Below are positions 43,958 to 51,728 of a stretch of DNA of 64,000 nt, in pieces. The notes below the pieces were generated by a model. The model was not told the DNA's origin. It ran no database searches and was given only the letters and a program-made list of their open reading frames with translations. Every line of letters begins with the position of its first letter. The stretch's first letter is position 1. Position numbers and translations under genes: made by a program. Source of the DNA: Candidatus Hemicellulosilyticus sp. P3 (GTDB taxonomy: Bacteria; Bacteroidota; Bacteroidia; Bacteroidales; P3); contig LPNH01000006.1 in assembly GCA_001543385.1 (NCBI GenBank), forward strand, positions 18,030 through 82,029, read 5' to 3'.

Positions 43958-46780
43958 ATGCTTTCACGCTCCATGCGCCGCTGCGCCGCCATTGCCGCCC
44001 TGCTGCTTGCCGTCCTGCCGGCGAGGGGGCTGCCCGACACCGTCTATACAAAGGACGGGGTGGCGCTGCCGTTGCAGCCACCGCACAAAAACATACGCCC
44101 CGTTTACCGCAGCCACGCCTGGCGCGACGCATCGCTGCCATGCGCGGCGGCACCGGTGTTGTGGGTGGTGACACGACCCTGGTTTGAATCTGTGCTGCAA
44201 CCTTTTGTGCAATGGAAACAACAAACGGGCCACCGTGTAGAAATCTTCTATGTCGACACATCGGACTGCGACAGCATCCACGCCCTGCTTCAGCGGCGCT
44301 ATGACAGCGCCACGGCACTGCAGCCCGGCCCTGACTATGTGCTGATCGCAGGCAACGCCGCCCTGGTGGCGCCCTTTGCCGGCCGGCACCGGCCGGCATC
44401 GGAGCTGACGGACTATGTCACAGACCTCTATTACGGCGAGTTTACAGGCGACTGGTATCCTGAGGCGGCGGTGGGACGGCTGCCCGCAGCCGACACAGCC
44501 GAACTGCGACTGATGCTGGACAAGACGCTGGCATACGAGCGTATGGCGATGCCGGATTTGAGCTATCTAAGCCGTGTACTGCTGGTGGCCGGCAAAGAGA
44601 ACACCCCGCCCGCACCCACCGCCACAAACGGACAGGTGAACTATCTGGGGCGCACCATCAAGACGCTGCGCCCCGAAACCGACACCCTCTGCTACCGCAA
44701 CCCCGGATCGGAACAGCAGCTGGACGAAATTGTCGGTCAAGTGCGCCATGGTGCAGGACTCGTCAGCTATACCGCCCATGGCACCGTTCACGGATGGCAC
44801 TATCCGGATTTCACCTACCGCATCGCCGACACTTTGGGCGACAGCACCGCCGCGGTTTATATCAACAACTGCTGCTACGCCAATCACCTCGCCGCAGAGA
44901 GTATGGGGGTGCACCTGATGCGGAAGGGGCGCGGCGGCGCCGTTGCGGTTGTCGGCGCCACCAATTCGACACTGTGGGAGGAGGATTATCTGTGGAACAT
45001 CGGGGCTCGCCTGACACTCAGCATAGAGCCGCAATATGACGAAGAGCGACCCGGAGCGTTGGACCGGTTGCTGCGTCAAGGCGGGCTGTCACCGCGGCAA
45101 CGGGCCGCGACGATGGGCGATCTGCTGCATGCAGGCAACTTTGCAGTCAGCGAGGCGGGTTCCATCTTCGAGGCCTATTATTGGGAGATATATAATTTGC
45201 TGGGCGACCCCACGCTGATGCCCTGTGTCGGACAGCCCGACAGCCTGTATGTAGAGGCGGCCGCGCCGCCGGAGCGCGGAGCGGCTGCCATCGAGCTGAG
45301 GGGCACACCGTATGCCTATGCGGCGGTGAGCGACAGCGGAGGCCTGCTGGGAAGCGGATGGATAGACAGCAACGGACGGGCCTCGGTGGCGCTGTGCCGC
45401 GCACTGACCACCGAAACCGTGTTCCTGGCCGCATCGGCTGCCGCCGGCATACCGTATGTCAACCGTGTGACCACACAAACACCGAGGCTCCCGAGGATGG
45501 CGGTGGGAAGCTATGCGGCCGTCGGAGACAGCCTGCATATTACACTGCTGAATGTGTCTGACGACACCTGCTTCGGCCATCGCCTGACGTTGGTGCAGCA
45601 GACGGAGGACAGCATCGGGGCGCTCCTTGCACCCACGGCTCCTGCAGTGATGGACACAGTGGCTCCGCAGGCCACCCGCGAGGCGGTGCTGCCGCTGACC
45701 GTTGCCACGGGCCGGACACCGTTGATACGGATGCAGATAGAACTGAGCGACGACACCGGCTGCTATGCGCGGCTACAGGCGGCGCTGGAAGGCCCGGCAG
45801 CCACTCCAAGGCTGTTGGCGTTGCTGCCCCTGCAGAACGGAACAGCCTGCCTCAGGCCGGGCTACGGCGGGCACTACACTCTGGCCGCCGTCGTAGAGAA
45901 CCCCTCCGGTGACACAGCCGGCTGCACACTGGCTGGACACACGTATGCAGTGCCGCCAGGCGTCACGGACACGCTGCTTGCGGCGATGGCCGCAGGCGAC
46001 GGTGAACGGCACCTATGCGTCGACATTGTGCTTCGGTGCGGGACTTGGCGGCAGGACACGACCTGTTGCATCACGCTGAACGGAGACATCGAAGATTTTG
46101 AAAGCGGCGACCTGTCAGCATATCCGTGGGACAACAATTCGTCGCTGCAACCCTGGCGGATTGACAGTGAGGTATGTTACAGCGGCACCTACAGCCTGCG
46201 TTCGGGTGCCGTCGGTCACAGGCAGACATCGGATCTGGCGTTGACGCTGACACTGCCGTACGATGACACACTGACCTTTTGGCGCCGCACCTCGACAGAG
46301 GAAGGCTACGACGAACTGCTGTTCTATATTGACAACCAACTGTACGAAGGCTGGTCGGGGCAGACAGGATGGGGCCGGGTGCGCTATGTGCTGCCGCAGG
46401 GCCGGCACCGTCTGCTGTGGCGCTACAGGAAAGACGAGAGCGGCAGCCAAGGCGCAGACTGTGTATGGATTGACCGCATACAGATGCCGCTGTCCGTATG
46501 GGACGCTCCCTACGGATATGCCGGTGCCGCCGGCATTGACACAGCGGCGGGCGGCAGGCTCCGGCCGACACTCCACCCCAACCCGGCGCACGGCGGATTC
46601 ATCTTGTCCGGGACTCCGCCCGACGGTACATGGAGCGGCACGTTATACGATATATGGGGACGCCCGTTGCGACAGCTGACCGCAGGATTCAACGACACCG
46701 GGACGCTGACAAAGGGGATCTATCTGGTTGTTATACGGACCGACCGCCGGACCGCCACACTCAAACTGACCGTACAATGA
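43958..46780 (+). CDS. C25 (gingipain-family) cysteine peptidase with T9SS C-terminal sorting domain
   Basis: 940 residues from the ATG at 43958; the ATG at 43973 (MRRCAAIAALLLAVLPARG) is an equally good start given the promoter position. Signal peptide, then the C25 domain with the likely catalytic His in VSYTAHGTVHGW and Cys in YINNCCYANH about 32 residues later, the spacing seen in gingipains. A beta-sandwich region follows, then a MAM/jelly-roll-like stretch (DIEDFESGDLSAYPWDNNSS) and a sorting domain (LHPNPAHGGF ... GTLTKGIYLVVIRT). Probably exported by T9SS and anchored at the surface; may act as a PorU-like or nutritional protease. Confidence 0.88.
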   Translation: MLSRSMRRCAAIAALLLAVLPARGLPDTVYTKDGVALPLQPPHKNIRPVYRSHAWRDASLPCAAAPVLWVVTRPWFESVLQPFVQWKQQTGHRVEIFYVDTSDCDSIHALLQRRYDSATALQPGPDYVLIAGNAALVAPFAGRHRPASELTDYVTDLYYGEFTGDWYPEAAVGRLPAADTAELRLMLDKTLAYERMAMPDLSYLSRVLLVAGKENTPPAPTATNGQVNYLGRTIKTLRPETDTLCYRNPGSEQQLDEIVGQVRHGAGLVSYTAHGTVHGWHYPDFTYRIADTLGDSTAAVYINNCCYANHLAAESMGVHLMRKGRGGAVAVVGATNSTLWEEDYLWNIGARLTLSIEPQYDEERPGALDRLLRQGGLSPRQRAATMGDLLHAGNFAVSEAGSIFEAYYWEIYNLLGDPTLMPCVGQPDSLYVEAAAPPERGAAAIELRGTPYAYAAVSDSGGLLGSGWIDSNGRASVALCRALTTETVFLAASAAAGIPYVNRVTTQTPRLPRMAVGSYAAVGDSLHITLLNVSDDTCFGHRLTLVQQTEDSIGALLAPTAPAVMDTVAPQATREAVLPLTVATGRTPLIRMQIELSDDTGCYARLQAALEGPAATPRLLALLPLQNGTACLRPGYGGHYTLAAVVENPSGDTAGCTLAGHTYAVPPGVTDTLLAAMAAGDGERHLCVDIVLRCGTWRQDTTCCITLNGDIEDFESGDLSAYPWDNNSSLQPWRIDSEVCYSGTYSLRSGAVGHRQTSDLALTLTLPYDDTLTFWRRTSTEEGYDELLFYIDNQLYEGWSGQTGWGRVRYVLPQGRHRLLWRYRKDESGSQGADCVWIDRIQMPLSVWDAPYGYAGAAGIDTAAGGRLRPTLHPNPAHGGFILSGTPPDGTWSGTLYDIWGRPLRQLTAGFNDTGTLTKGIYLVVIRTDRRTATLKLTVQ

Positions 46781-47565
46781 CACATACCGACTGCTACGCA
46801 TTTCATCTCGACTCCATCTTCCGTCCGCGCGAAACGGCGCTGCCCGCACTGCGCGTCAGCCCGTTCGAAGGGCATGCGCTGTCAGTCCGTTACGGCACAC
46901 CCGAGCCGCGGGTCACGGCGACAGACGACATGTGGATGTTCGGCGTTATCGTAGCGTTGCTGGTGTTTCTTTTTGTCTTCATGCGTATGCACCGTATCAA
47001 GGCAAACGCCCTTTTCCGCGCCAGCTTCAGCCAACGGCAGATGGACATTCTGCTGCGCGAGAGCAGCTTCGCCCGTTTCTCTGCGGCGCTGCAGAGCCTG
47101 CTCTTTTTTGCCCTCACGGCTGCCATGACGGGATATTACCTGCTGCGCAGGGCCGACGGATGGACCGCGGCGCCGATGCCGACTGACGGGGCGGCGGCCT
47201 ACCTGCTGCTGGCGACGCTGCTGCTGACGGCCTGCCTGCTACGGCAGGGGGTGACACTGTTTCTGGGCAACACTTTCGGCAATCATGACGCCATCAAACT
47301 CTACATAGACAACACCCAGGTGTTCCTGATCATCGACACATTGGTGCTGCTGCCGCTGTCACTGCTGCTCTTCTTCTCGCCGATCGGGAGCATCGCCGCC
47401 ACGACAGCCATTATAACCTTGGCGTTGCTGTTTGCCGTCAGGATATTACGCGGAATGCAGATTATTTTAACAACGGCAAGAAACTCTAAATTCTATTTAT
47501 TTTATTACCTTTGCACCGTCGAAATAGTACCGCTACTTATTGTCGCAAAGATTGTATGGGGTTGA
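46777..47565 (+). CDS. DUF4271 membrane protein
   Basis: 262 residues from the ATG at 46777, overlapping the peptidase stop by 4 bp. About 50 soluble residues, then six or so membrane helices; segments HRIKANALFRASFSQRQMDI, FGNHDAIKLYIDNTQVFLII and FYLFYYLCTVEIVPLLIVAK are the DUF4271 pattern. Function unknown. The family sits before hemD in many Bacteroidales, as here. Confidence 0.85.
   Translation: MTHTDCYAFHLDSIFRPRETALPALRVSPFEGHALSVRYGTPEPRVTATDDMWMFGVIVALLVFLFVFMRMHRIKANALFRASFSQRQMDILLRESSFARFSAALQSLLFFALTAAMTGYYLLRRADGWTAAPMPTDGAAAYLLLATLLLTACLLRQGVTLFLGNTFGNHDAIKLYIDNTQVFLIIDTLVLLPLSLLLFFSPIGSIAATTAIITLALLFAVRILRGMQIILTTARNSKFYLFYYLCTVEIVPLLIVAKIVWG
47506..47513 (+). promoter_or_regulatory. 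-7 element (TACCTTTG) for hemD, inside the end of the DUF4271 gene
   Basis: TACCTTTG matches TAnnTTTG, 52 bp upstream of the end of the DUF4271 gene and 115 bp before the hemD ATG. It would let hemD-rnpA-yidD be expressed without the peptidase gene. Confidence 0.5.
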
Positions 47566-47628
47566 AATCCAGTACATTGTACACCCTGCGGACAAAATGG
47601 AGAGTGTGGCGAAAAAAATGAAAAGACG

Positions 47629-48588
47629 ATGAAAGCGAAGAAAATCCTTATATCCCAGCCCAAGCCGGCCGACATTGATAATTCGCCTTATAAGAAACTG
47701 ATCGCCAAATATCACGCCGACATCACCTTTTTCAAATTCTTCGACATTGTAGGGGTGACGGCAACAGAGTTCCGTCGCAGCCGCATCCATCTGCAAGAGC
47801 ACACGGCCGTCATTTTCAACAGCAAAAATTCTGTCGACCATTTCTTCCGTCTGGCCAAGGAGTTGCGGACCGTGATTCCCGAATCGATGAAATATTTCTG
47901 CACGACAGAGGCGATTGCGCTGTATCTGCAGAACTACATCCAATATCGCAAACGCAAGATTTTCTTCGGTGAGCAGTCCTTTGCCGATCTGATTGAAATC
48001 ATGGAGCGGCACCGCGAAGAACAGTTCATCTTTCCCTGCTCGGACGAGAAACAGACCGATTCTATCCGGCAGTTGGACCGCGCCAAATTCAAGTATACAA
48101 AAGCCGTGATGTACACGTTGGTGCCGCGCGACCTGAAGCAGTTCAAACTGAGCGACTACGACATTATCGCCCTGTTCTCCCCCATCGGTGTGCGCTCGCT
48201 GGTGCAGAATTTCCCGGATATCAAAGACGAGAAGCTGACCATCGCCGCATTCGGCACCTCGACCCATGCCGCGCTGGCCGCCGCCGGCATCAAGTTGACA
48301 ATCGGCGCTCCGACAAAGTCGGCGCCCTCAATGGCGATGGCCATCGAGAACTATCTTCTGGGAAAAGAGCAGGACGAAGTCATCAATCCGAAACAGGCGG
48401 CGCAGAAGAAAGCCGCGGTGACGGCCAAAGCCGCCACAGGCAGCAAGAAACCCAAGTCAGTGATCGCCGACAAAACAAAATACAGGCAACTGCAAGAGGA
48501 ACGCAAAGCCAAAGCGGCAGCCCGCCGCGCAGAACGCGCCGCGGCAAAAAAAGCTTCGACACAAGATGTTCTCCCTGCCCAAGACTGA
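47629..48588 (+). CDS. Uroporphyrinogen-III synthase (HemD-like) with basic C-terminal tail
   Basis: 319 residues. Residues 1-245 show the two-lobed HemD pattern: KILISQPKPADIDNSPYKKLI, AVIFNSKNSVDHFFRLAKE, MKYFCTTEAIALYLQNY, YDIIALFSPIGVRSLVQNFP and IAAFGTSTHAALAAAGI. The last 75 residues are very rich in Lys and Ala (KKAAVTAKAATGSKK, RKAKAAARRAERAAAKKAS), an added basic tail not needed for the enzyme. Bacteroidota proteins of this type are annotated as uroporphyrinogen-III synthase. Its end overlaps rnpA by 23 bp. Confidence 0.85.
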   Translation: MKAKKILISQPKPADIDNSPYKKLIAKYHADITFFKFFDIVGVTATEFRRSRIHLQEHTAVIFNSKNSVDHFFRLAKELRTVIPESMKYFCTTEAIALYLQNYIQYRKRKIFFGEQSFADLIEIMERHREEQFIFPCSDEKQTDSIRQLDRAKFKYTKAVMYTLVPRDLKQFKLSDYDIIALFSPIGVRSLVQNFPDIKDEKLTIAAFGTSTHAALAAAGIKLTIGAPTKSAPSMAMAIENYLLGKEQDEVINPKQAAQKKAAVTAKAATGSKKPKSVIADKTKYRQLQEERKAKAAARRAERAAAKKASTQDVLPAQD

Positions 48589-48964
48589 ACGGCTCTGCAG
48601 CAAAAAGCTGATCGAGGAGCTTTTCGCAAAAGGGCGGCGGTCATGGACTTTCCCGTTTGGCATCTGCTGGATGCCGTGCGACGACACGACGGAAGACTGT
48701 CCGCCGGCGAGGGTGTTGTTTTCCGTATCGAAACGGCGTTTCCGCCGCGCTGTAGACCGCAACCGAGTGAAACGGCTGATGCGCGAATGCTACCGGCTGC
48801 ACAAACCGCAACTCAACGAGATGCTACAACGCAAAGACCGCCACATCCTGCTGTCTTTCAGCTACACACACAACGAAATTCTGGACTACGCCACGCTGTA
48901 CCGCAAAATGGGCCGGATTATCGAGCGGTTGGACAACGAAATAAAGACATCTGACAACGTATGA
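48566..48964 (+). CDS. rnpA: Ribonuclease P protein component
   Basis: 132 residues. Opens [19 protein letters not shown] and contains the RNR motif region [19 protein letters not shown], the RNA-binding signature of RnpA. Assists the catalytic RNA in 5' processing of tRNAs. Starts inside hemD (23-bp overlap) and overlaps yidD by 4 bp. Confidence 0.95.
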   Translation: MFSLPKTERLCSKKLIEELFAKGRRSWTFPFGICWMPCDDTTEDCPPARVLFSVSKRRFRRAVDRNRVKRLMRECYRLHKPQLNEMLQRKDRHILLSFSYTHNEILDYATLYRKMGRIIERLDNEIKTSDNV

Positions 48965-49224
48965 CGCCGCATCGCCCCACCCTGCCGCCCTTGCTCCGCT
49001 CCGTCAGATGGTTGCTGAGCCAGCCGATGCTGGCGCTGATCTGGGTGTACCGCAATTGCATCTCGCCCTTCACTCCGGCAGCCTGCCGCTACACGCCCAC
49101 TTGCTCGCAATATGCCGCCGAAGCGATACGCAAACATGGCCCGTTCAAAGGAGGGTGGCTGGCGCTGCGCCGCATCCTGCGCTGCAACCCCTGGGGCGGC
49201 AGCGGTTACGACCCGGTGCCGTGA
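48961..49224 (+). CDS. yidD: Membrane protein insertion efficiency factor YidD
   Basis: 87 residues with the full YidD pattern: [40 protein letters not shown] and [19 protein letters not shown]. It sits right after rnpA, its classical position, and aids YidC-dependent insertion at the inner membrane. It is a useful reference for the divergent exported paralogue at 61982-62491. Confidence 0.95.
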   Translation: MTPHRPTLPPLLRSVRWLLSQPMLALIWVYRNCISPFTPAACRYTPTCSQYAAEAIRKHGPFKGGWLALRRILRCNPWGGSGYDPVP

Positions 49225-49318
49225 TCCGCTCTTCTTGAGATTTCGCACGGCGCACGCCACCGTCACATGCCCCGGCCTTGCCTGCCGAGGAGCACTGGCC
49301 GTTTTTTGCGAAAAAACG

Positions 49319-49326
49319 TATCTTTG
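49319..49326 (+). promoter_or_regulatory. -7 element (TATCTTTG) of the rubrerythrin fusion
   Basis: TATCTTTG about 80 bp before the ATG at 49406. Just upstream, CGGCC (49273-49277) and GGCCG (49297-49301) followed by six T could form a weak terminator for yidD. Confidence 0.55.
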
Positions 49327-49405
49327 CAATGAAAACCATGGATGACCTGCCTTCAGACGGGGCCGACATGGATTGTTTGATTAATTATCCTAAAAACTGA
49401 CGATT

Positions 49406-50113
49406 ATGAAAAAGTTCAAGTGCACCGTTTGCAAGTATGAGTACGACCCGGCACAGGGCGATCCGACACAGGGCATAGCTCCCGGCACACCGTTCGGGGA
49501 GCTGCCCGCCGACTGGAAATGCCCGCGCTGCAAGCAGGGCAAGGAAAAATTCGAGCCCATGAACGAGACCGCAGCCGCCAACCCCTATGCCGGCACGCAG
49601 ACCGAGAAGAACCTGCACGCCGCCTTTGCCGGCGAGAGCGAGGCACGCAACAAGTACACCTATTTTGCCTCAAAGGCCAAGAAAGAGGGTTTTGAACAGA
49701 TTGCCGCCCTGTTCCTGCAGACCGCCGAGAACGAGAAAGAGCATGCCAAGCTGTGGTTCAAGGAGCTGAACGGCATCGGGAGCACAGCCGAGAATCTGGC
49801 CGCTGCCGCCGCCGGCGAAAACTACGAGTGGACCGATATGTACGAAGGTTTCGCCAAGACCGCCGAGGCCGAAGGATTTCATGAGCTGGCCGAGAAGTTC
49901 CGCGGCGTGGCTGAAATCGAGAAACACCACGAAGAGCGCTACCGCGCCCTGCTGCACAATGTAGAGACCCGTGAGGTCTTTGCCAGAAGCGAGGTGAAAG
50001 TGTGGGAGTGCCGCAACTGCGGCCATATCGTGGTGGGGACGAAAGCACCGGAGGTGTGCCCTGTGTGCAACCATCCGCAAGCCTACTTCGAAATCAACAA
50101 GCAGAACTACTGA
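49406..50113 (+). CDS. Rubredoxin-rubrerythrin-rubredoxin fusion protein
   Basis: 235 residues with three iron modules. Residues 1-52 are a full rubredoxin (CTVC at 6-9, CPRC at 39-42). Residues about 62-195 are a rubrerythrin diiron domain ([36 protein letters not shown], and [16 protein letters not shown]). Residues 200-235 are a second, short rubredoxin-like domain ([20 protein letters not shown]). Classical rubrerythrin has only the C-terminal one. Probably a peroxidase that carries its own electron donor. Ends 7 bp into the convergent HAD gene. Confidence 0.92.
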   Translation: MKKFKCTVCKYEYDPAQGDPTQGIAPGTPFGELPADWKCPRCKQGKEKFEPMNETAAANPYAGTQTEKNLHAAFAGESEARNKYTYFASKAKKEGFEQIAALFLQTAENEKEHAKLWFKELNGIGSTAENLAAAAAGENYEWTDMYEGFAKTAEAEGFHELAEKFRGVAEIEKHHEERYRALLHNVETREVFARSEVKVWECRNCGHIVVGTKAPEVCPVCNHPQAYFEINKQNY

Positions 50114-50754
50114 TCCAACAGCTCCAGCAGGCCGGCGAAGTCGCCGATGAGGTGTGTGGCACCGGCATCGGCGAGTTCGCCGGCCGATTGGTTGCCATAG
50201 GTGACGCCGCAAGTACGGCAGCCGGCGTCACGGCCCATGACGATGTCGTAGCTGGCATCGCCCACAACAAGGGCTTCCGCCGGTTCAATGCCAAGGGCTT
50301 CCAATATCTTCTGTGCCGGTTCGGGATGCGGTTTCGGATGCTGCACGTCGCCCGCGCTGACCACCATGCTGATATAGGTCTCCAACCCGAAATTCCTTAC
50401 AAAAGCCTCCAATGTGGGCCGTCCGCGGCTGCTGCAAACGGCCAGCAGCAACCCGCGGCAGTGGAGCTCGCGAAGAGTCTCCGGCACATGGGGGAAGAGG
50501 GTGACCGCACCGGGCCGGTTGCCCTCGTCGAAGATGCGGCGGTAGACCGCGGCGCAACGTTCGCCCGTGGCGTCGTCAACAGCGAGCAGGCGCGTGAAAC
50601 ACTCCTTCAGCGGCAGCCCTATCATGGCCCGGCACTCGGCATCAGTGCGCGACGGCAGTTGAAGCTCACGCAGGGTGCGCTGCATTGTGCCGACGATGAG
50701 CGGCTGGGTGTCGGCCAGCGTGCCGTCGAAGTCGAGGATGACAAGCCGCGTCAT
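50107..50754 (-). CDS. HAD-superfamily phosphatase (phosphoglycolate phosphatase-like)
   Basis: 215 residues. Motif [21 protein letters not shown] with both Asp, a helical cap, motif II in [13 protein letters not shown], motif III Lys near [13 protein letters not shown], motif [22 protein letters not shown]. Its start overlaps the ribE stop by 4 bp, so it is coupled to riboflavin synthase. It may serve the 'missing' phosphatase step of riboflavin synthesis, removing phosphate from 5-amino-6-(5-phosphoribitylamino)uracil, or be a general phosphatase. The 3' end overlaps the rubrerythrin fusion gene by 7 bp. Confidence 0.9.
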   Translation of the reverse strand: MTRLVILDFDGTLADTQPLIVGTMQRTLRELQLPSRTDAECRAMIGLPLKECFTRLLAVDDATGERCAAVYRRIFDEGNRPGAVTLFPHVPETLRELHCRGLLLAVCSSRGRPTLEAFVRNFGLETYISMVVSAGDVQHPKPHPEPAQKILEALGIEPAEALVVGDASYDIVMGRDAGCRTCGVTYGNQSAGELADAGATHLIGDFAGLLELLDQ

Positions 50755-51365
50755 TTACCCTGCGCAGCCATATACTGCTCCAGCAAGCGCTGGACATACT
50801 TGCCAAAGACGTCGAACTCGATGTTGACCACCGTGCCCGGACGGAAATTGTGGAAGTTGGTCACCTGATAAGTATAGGGGATAATGGCCACGGAGAACAT
50901 GCCGGGCTCGCTGTCCACCACCGTCAGGCTCACACCGTTGATGCTGATCGAGCCTTTGGGCACGGTGATGCTGGGGGCGTTCCTGGCGTCGTAGCTGAAG
51001 TGGAAACGCCAGCTGCCGTTATCGTCCACCACCTGGGTGCAGGTGGCCGTCTGGTCCACATGGCCCTGGACGATATGGCCGTCGAAACGACCGTCCATGC
51101 GCATGGAGCGCTCCACATTGACCTCTGTACCCGGCTGCCAGGTGCCGAGGTTGGTCTTCAACATGGTCTCGTCCATGGCGGTGACCACGTATTGTTTCTT
51201 TTCTTTGTCGACCTTCACCACCGTCAGGCAGCAGCCGTCGTGGGCCATGCTCTGGTCGATGGACAGTTCGTCGCCGAACGGTACCTCGAGCGTGAAGTGG
51301 TAATTGGTGTTTTCCTTCTCAATCTTGACCACACGGGCCGTCGTTTCAATGATTCCTGTGAACAT
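50751..51365 (-). CDS. ribE: Riboflavin synthase alpha chain
   Basis: 204 residues. Begins MFTGIIETTARVVKIEKENT, the invariable N-terminus, and shows the two lumazine-synthase-like beta-barrel repeats: SIDQSMAHDGCCLTVVKVD with LGTWQPGTEVNVERSMR, and GSISINGVSLTVVD with FRPGTVVNIEFDVFGKYV. Converts two 6,7-dimethyl-8-ribityllumazine into riboflavin. Transcribed from a promoter about 160 bp upstream with a long leader; the HAD phosphatase gene follows with a 4-bp overlap. Confidence 0.97.
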   Translation of the reverse strand: MFTGIIETTARVVKIEKENTNYHFTLEVPFGDELSIDQSMAHDGCCLTVVKVDKEKKQYVVTAMDETMLKTNLGTWQPGTEVNVERSMRMDGRFDGHIVQGHVDQTATCTQVVDDNGSWRFHFSYDARNAPSITVPKGSISINGVSLTVVDSEPGMFSVAIIPYTYQVTNFHNFRPGTVVNIEFDVFGKYVQRLLEQYMAAQGK

Positions 51366-51522
51366 ATTGTAGTCTTTTTTCTTTAAACTGCAAGTTGCAT
51401 TATTTTATTGTGTGTTATAAACAAACAGTTCCGTAACCCGGGCATTCGGAAAGCCGTCGGCAGGACAGCCCTCGTCGACGGCCGTAAAAGCGACATTGGA
51501 CGTAACAAGTGTTGCGAAGATA
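51366..51522 (-). other. Long structured leader of ribE
   Basis: About 150 nt separate the promoter-like TATTTTTG from the ribE ATG. On the minus strand GCCGTC and GACGGC (51477-51482 and 51453-51458 on the plus strand) can form a stem with an 18-nt loop, followed by a second GC-rich stretch near CCCGGG. The conserved boxes of the FMN riboswitch were looked for and not found. The rest of the gap up to 51728 (51541-51686) holds nothing recognisable apart from a GC-rich patch with short GCCGGC repeats. Confidence 0.4.
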
Positions 51523-51530
51523 CAAAAATA
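51523..51530 (-). promoter_or_regulatory. -7 element (TATTTTTG) of ribE
   Basis: CAAAAATA on the plus strand reads TATTTTTG on the minus strand. It is the only TAnnTTTG match seen in the gap for this direction. Confidence 0.5.
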
Positions 51531-51686
51531 CAGTTTTTCTTGAACATGGCGCACTAATTTTTATTTAAGCCGCCTTGGCTGCCGGCGTTGCCGGTCGCAT
51601 AGACACAGCGGACGGCGCCGGCCGGCAAGATATCTCATAACCGTCCGGCAGCAACACCCATACGTCTGACAATCCACATTTTTTCA

Positions 51687-51694
51687 TACCTTTG
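51687..51694 (+). promoter_or_regulatory. -7 element (TACCTTTG) of the amino-acid ABC importer
   Basis: TACCTTTG lies 34 bp before the TTG start codon at 51729. No clear TTTG was found 19-21 bp upstream. Confidence 0.6.
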
Positions 51695-51728
51695 CAAGGT
51701 CTTTTAAAGCATATAACAATATATAGCA

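Noticed and set aside
51366..51522. FMN riboswitch before ribE
   Set aside because: The leader length fits, but the conserved boxes of the RFN element were not found on either strand.
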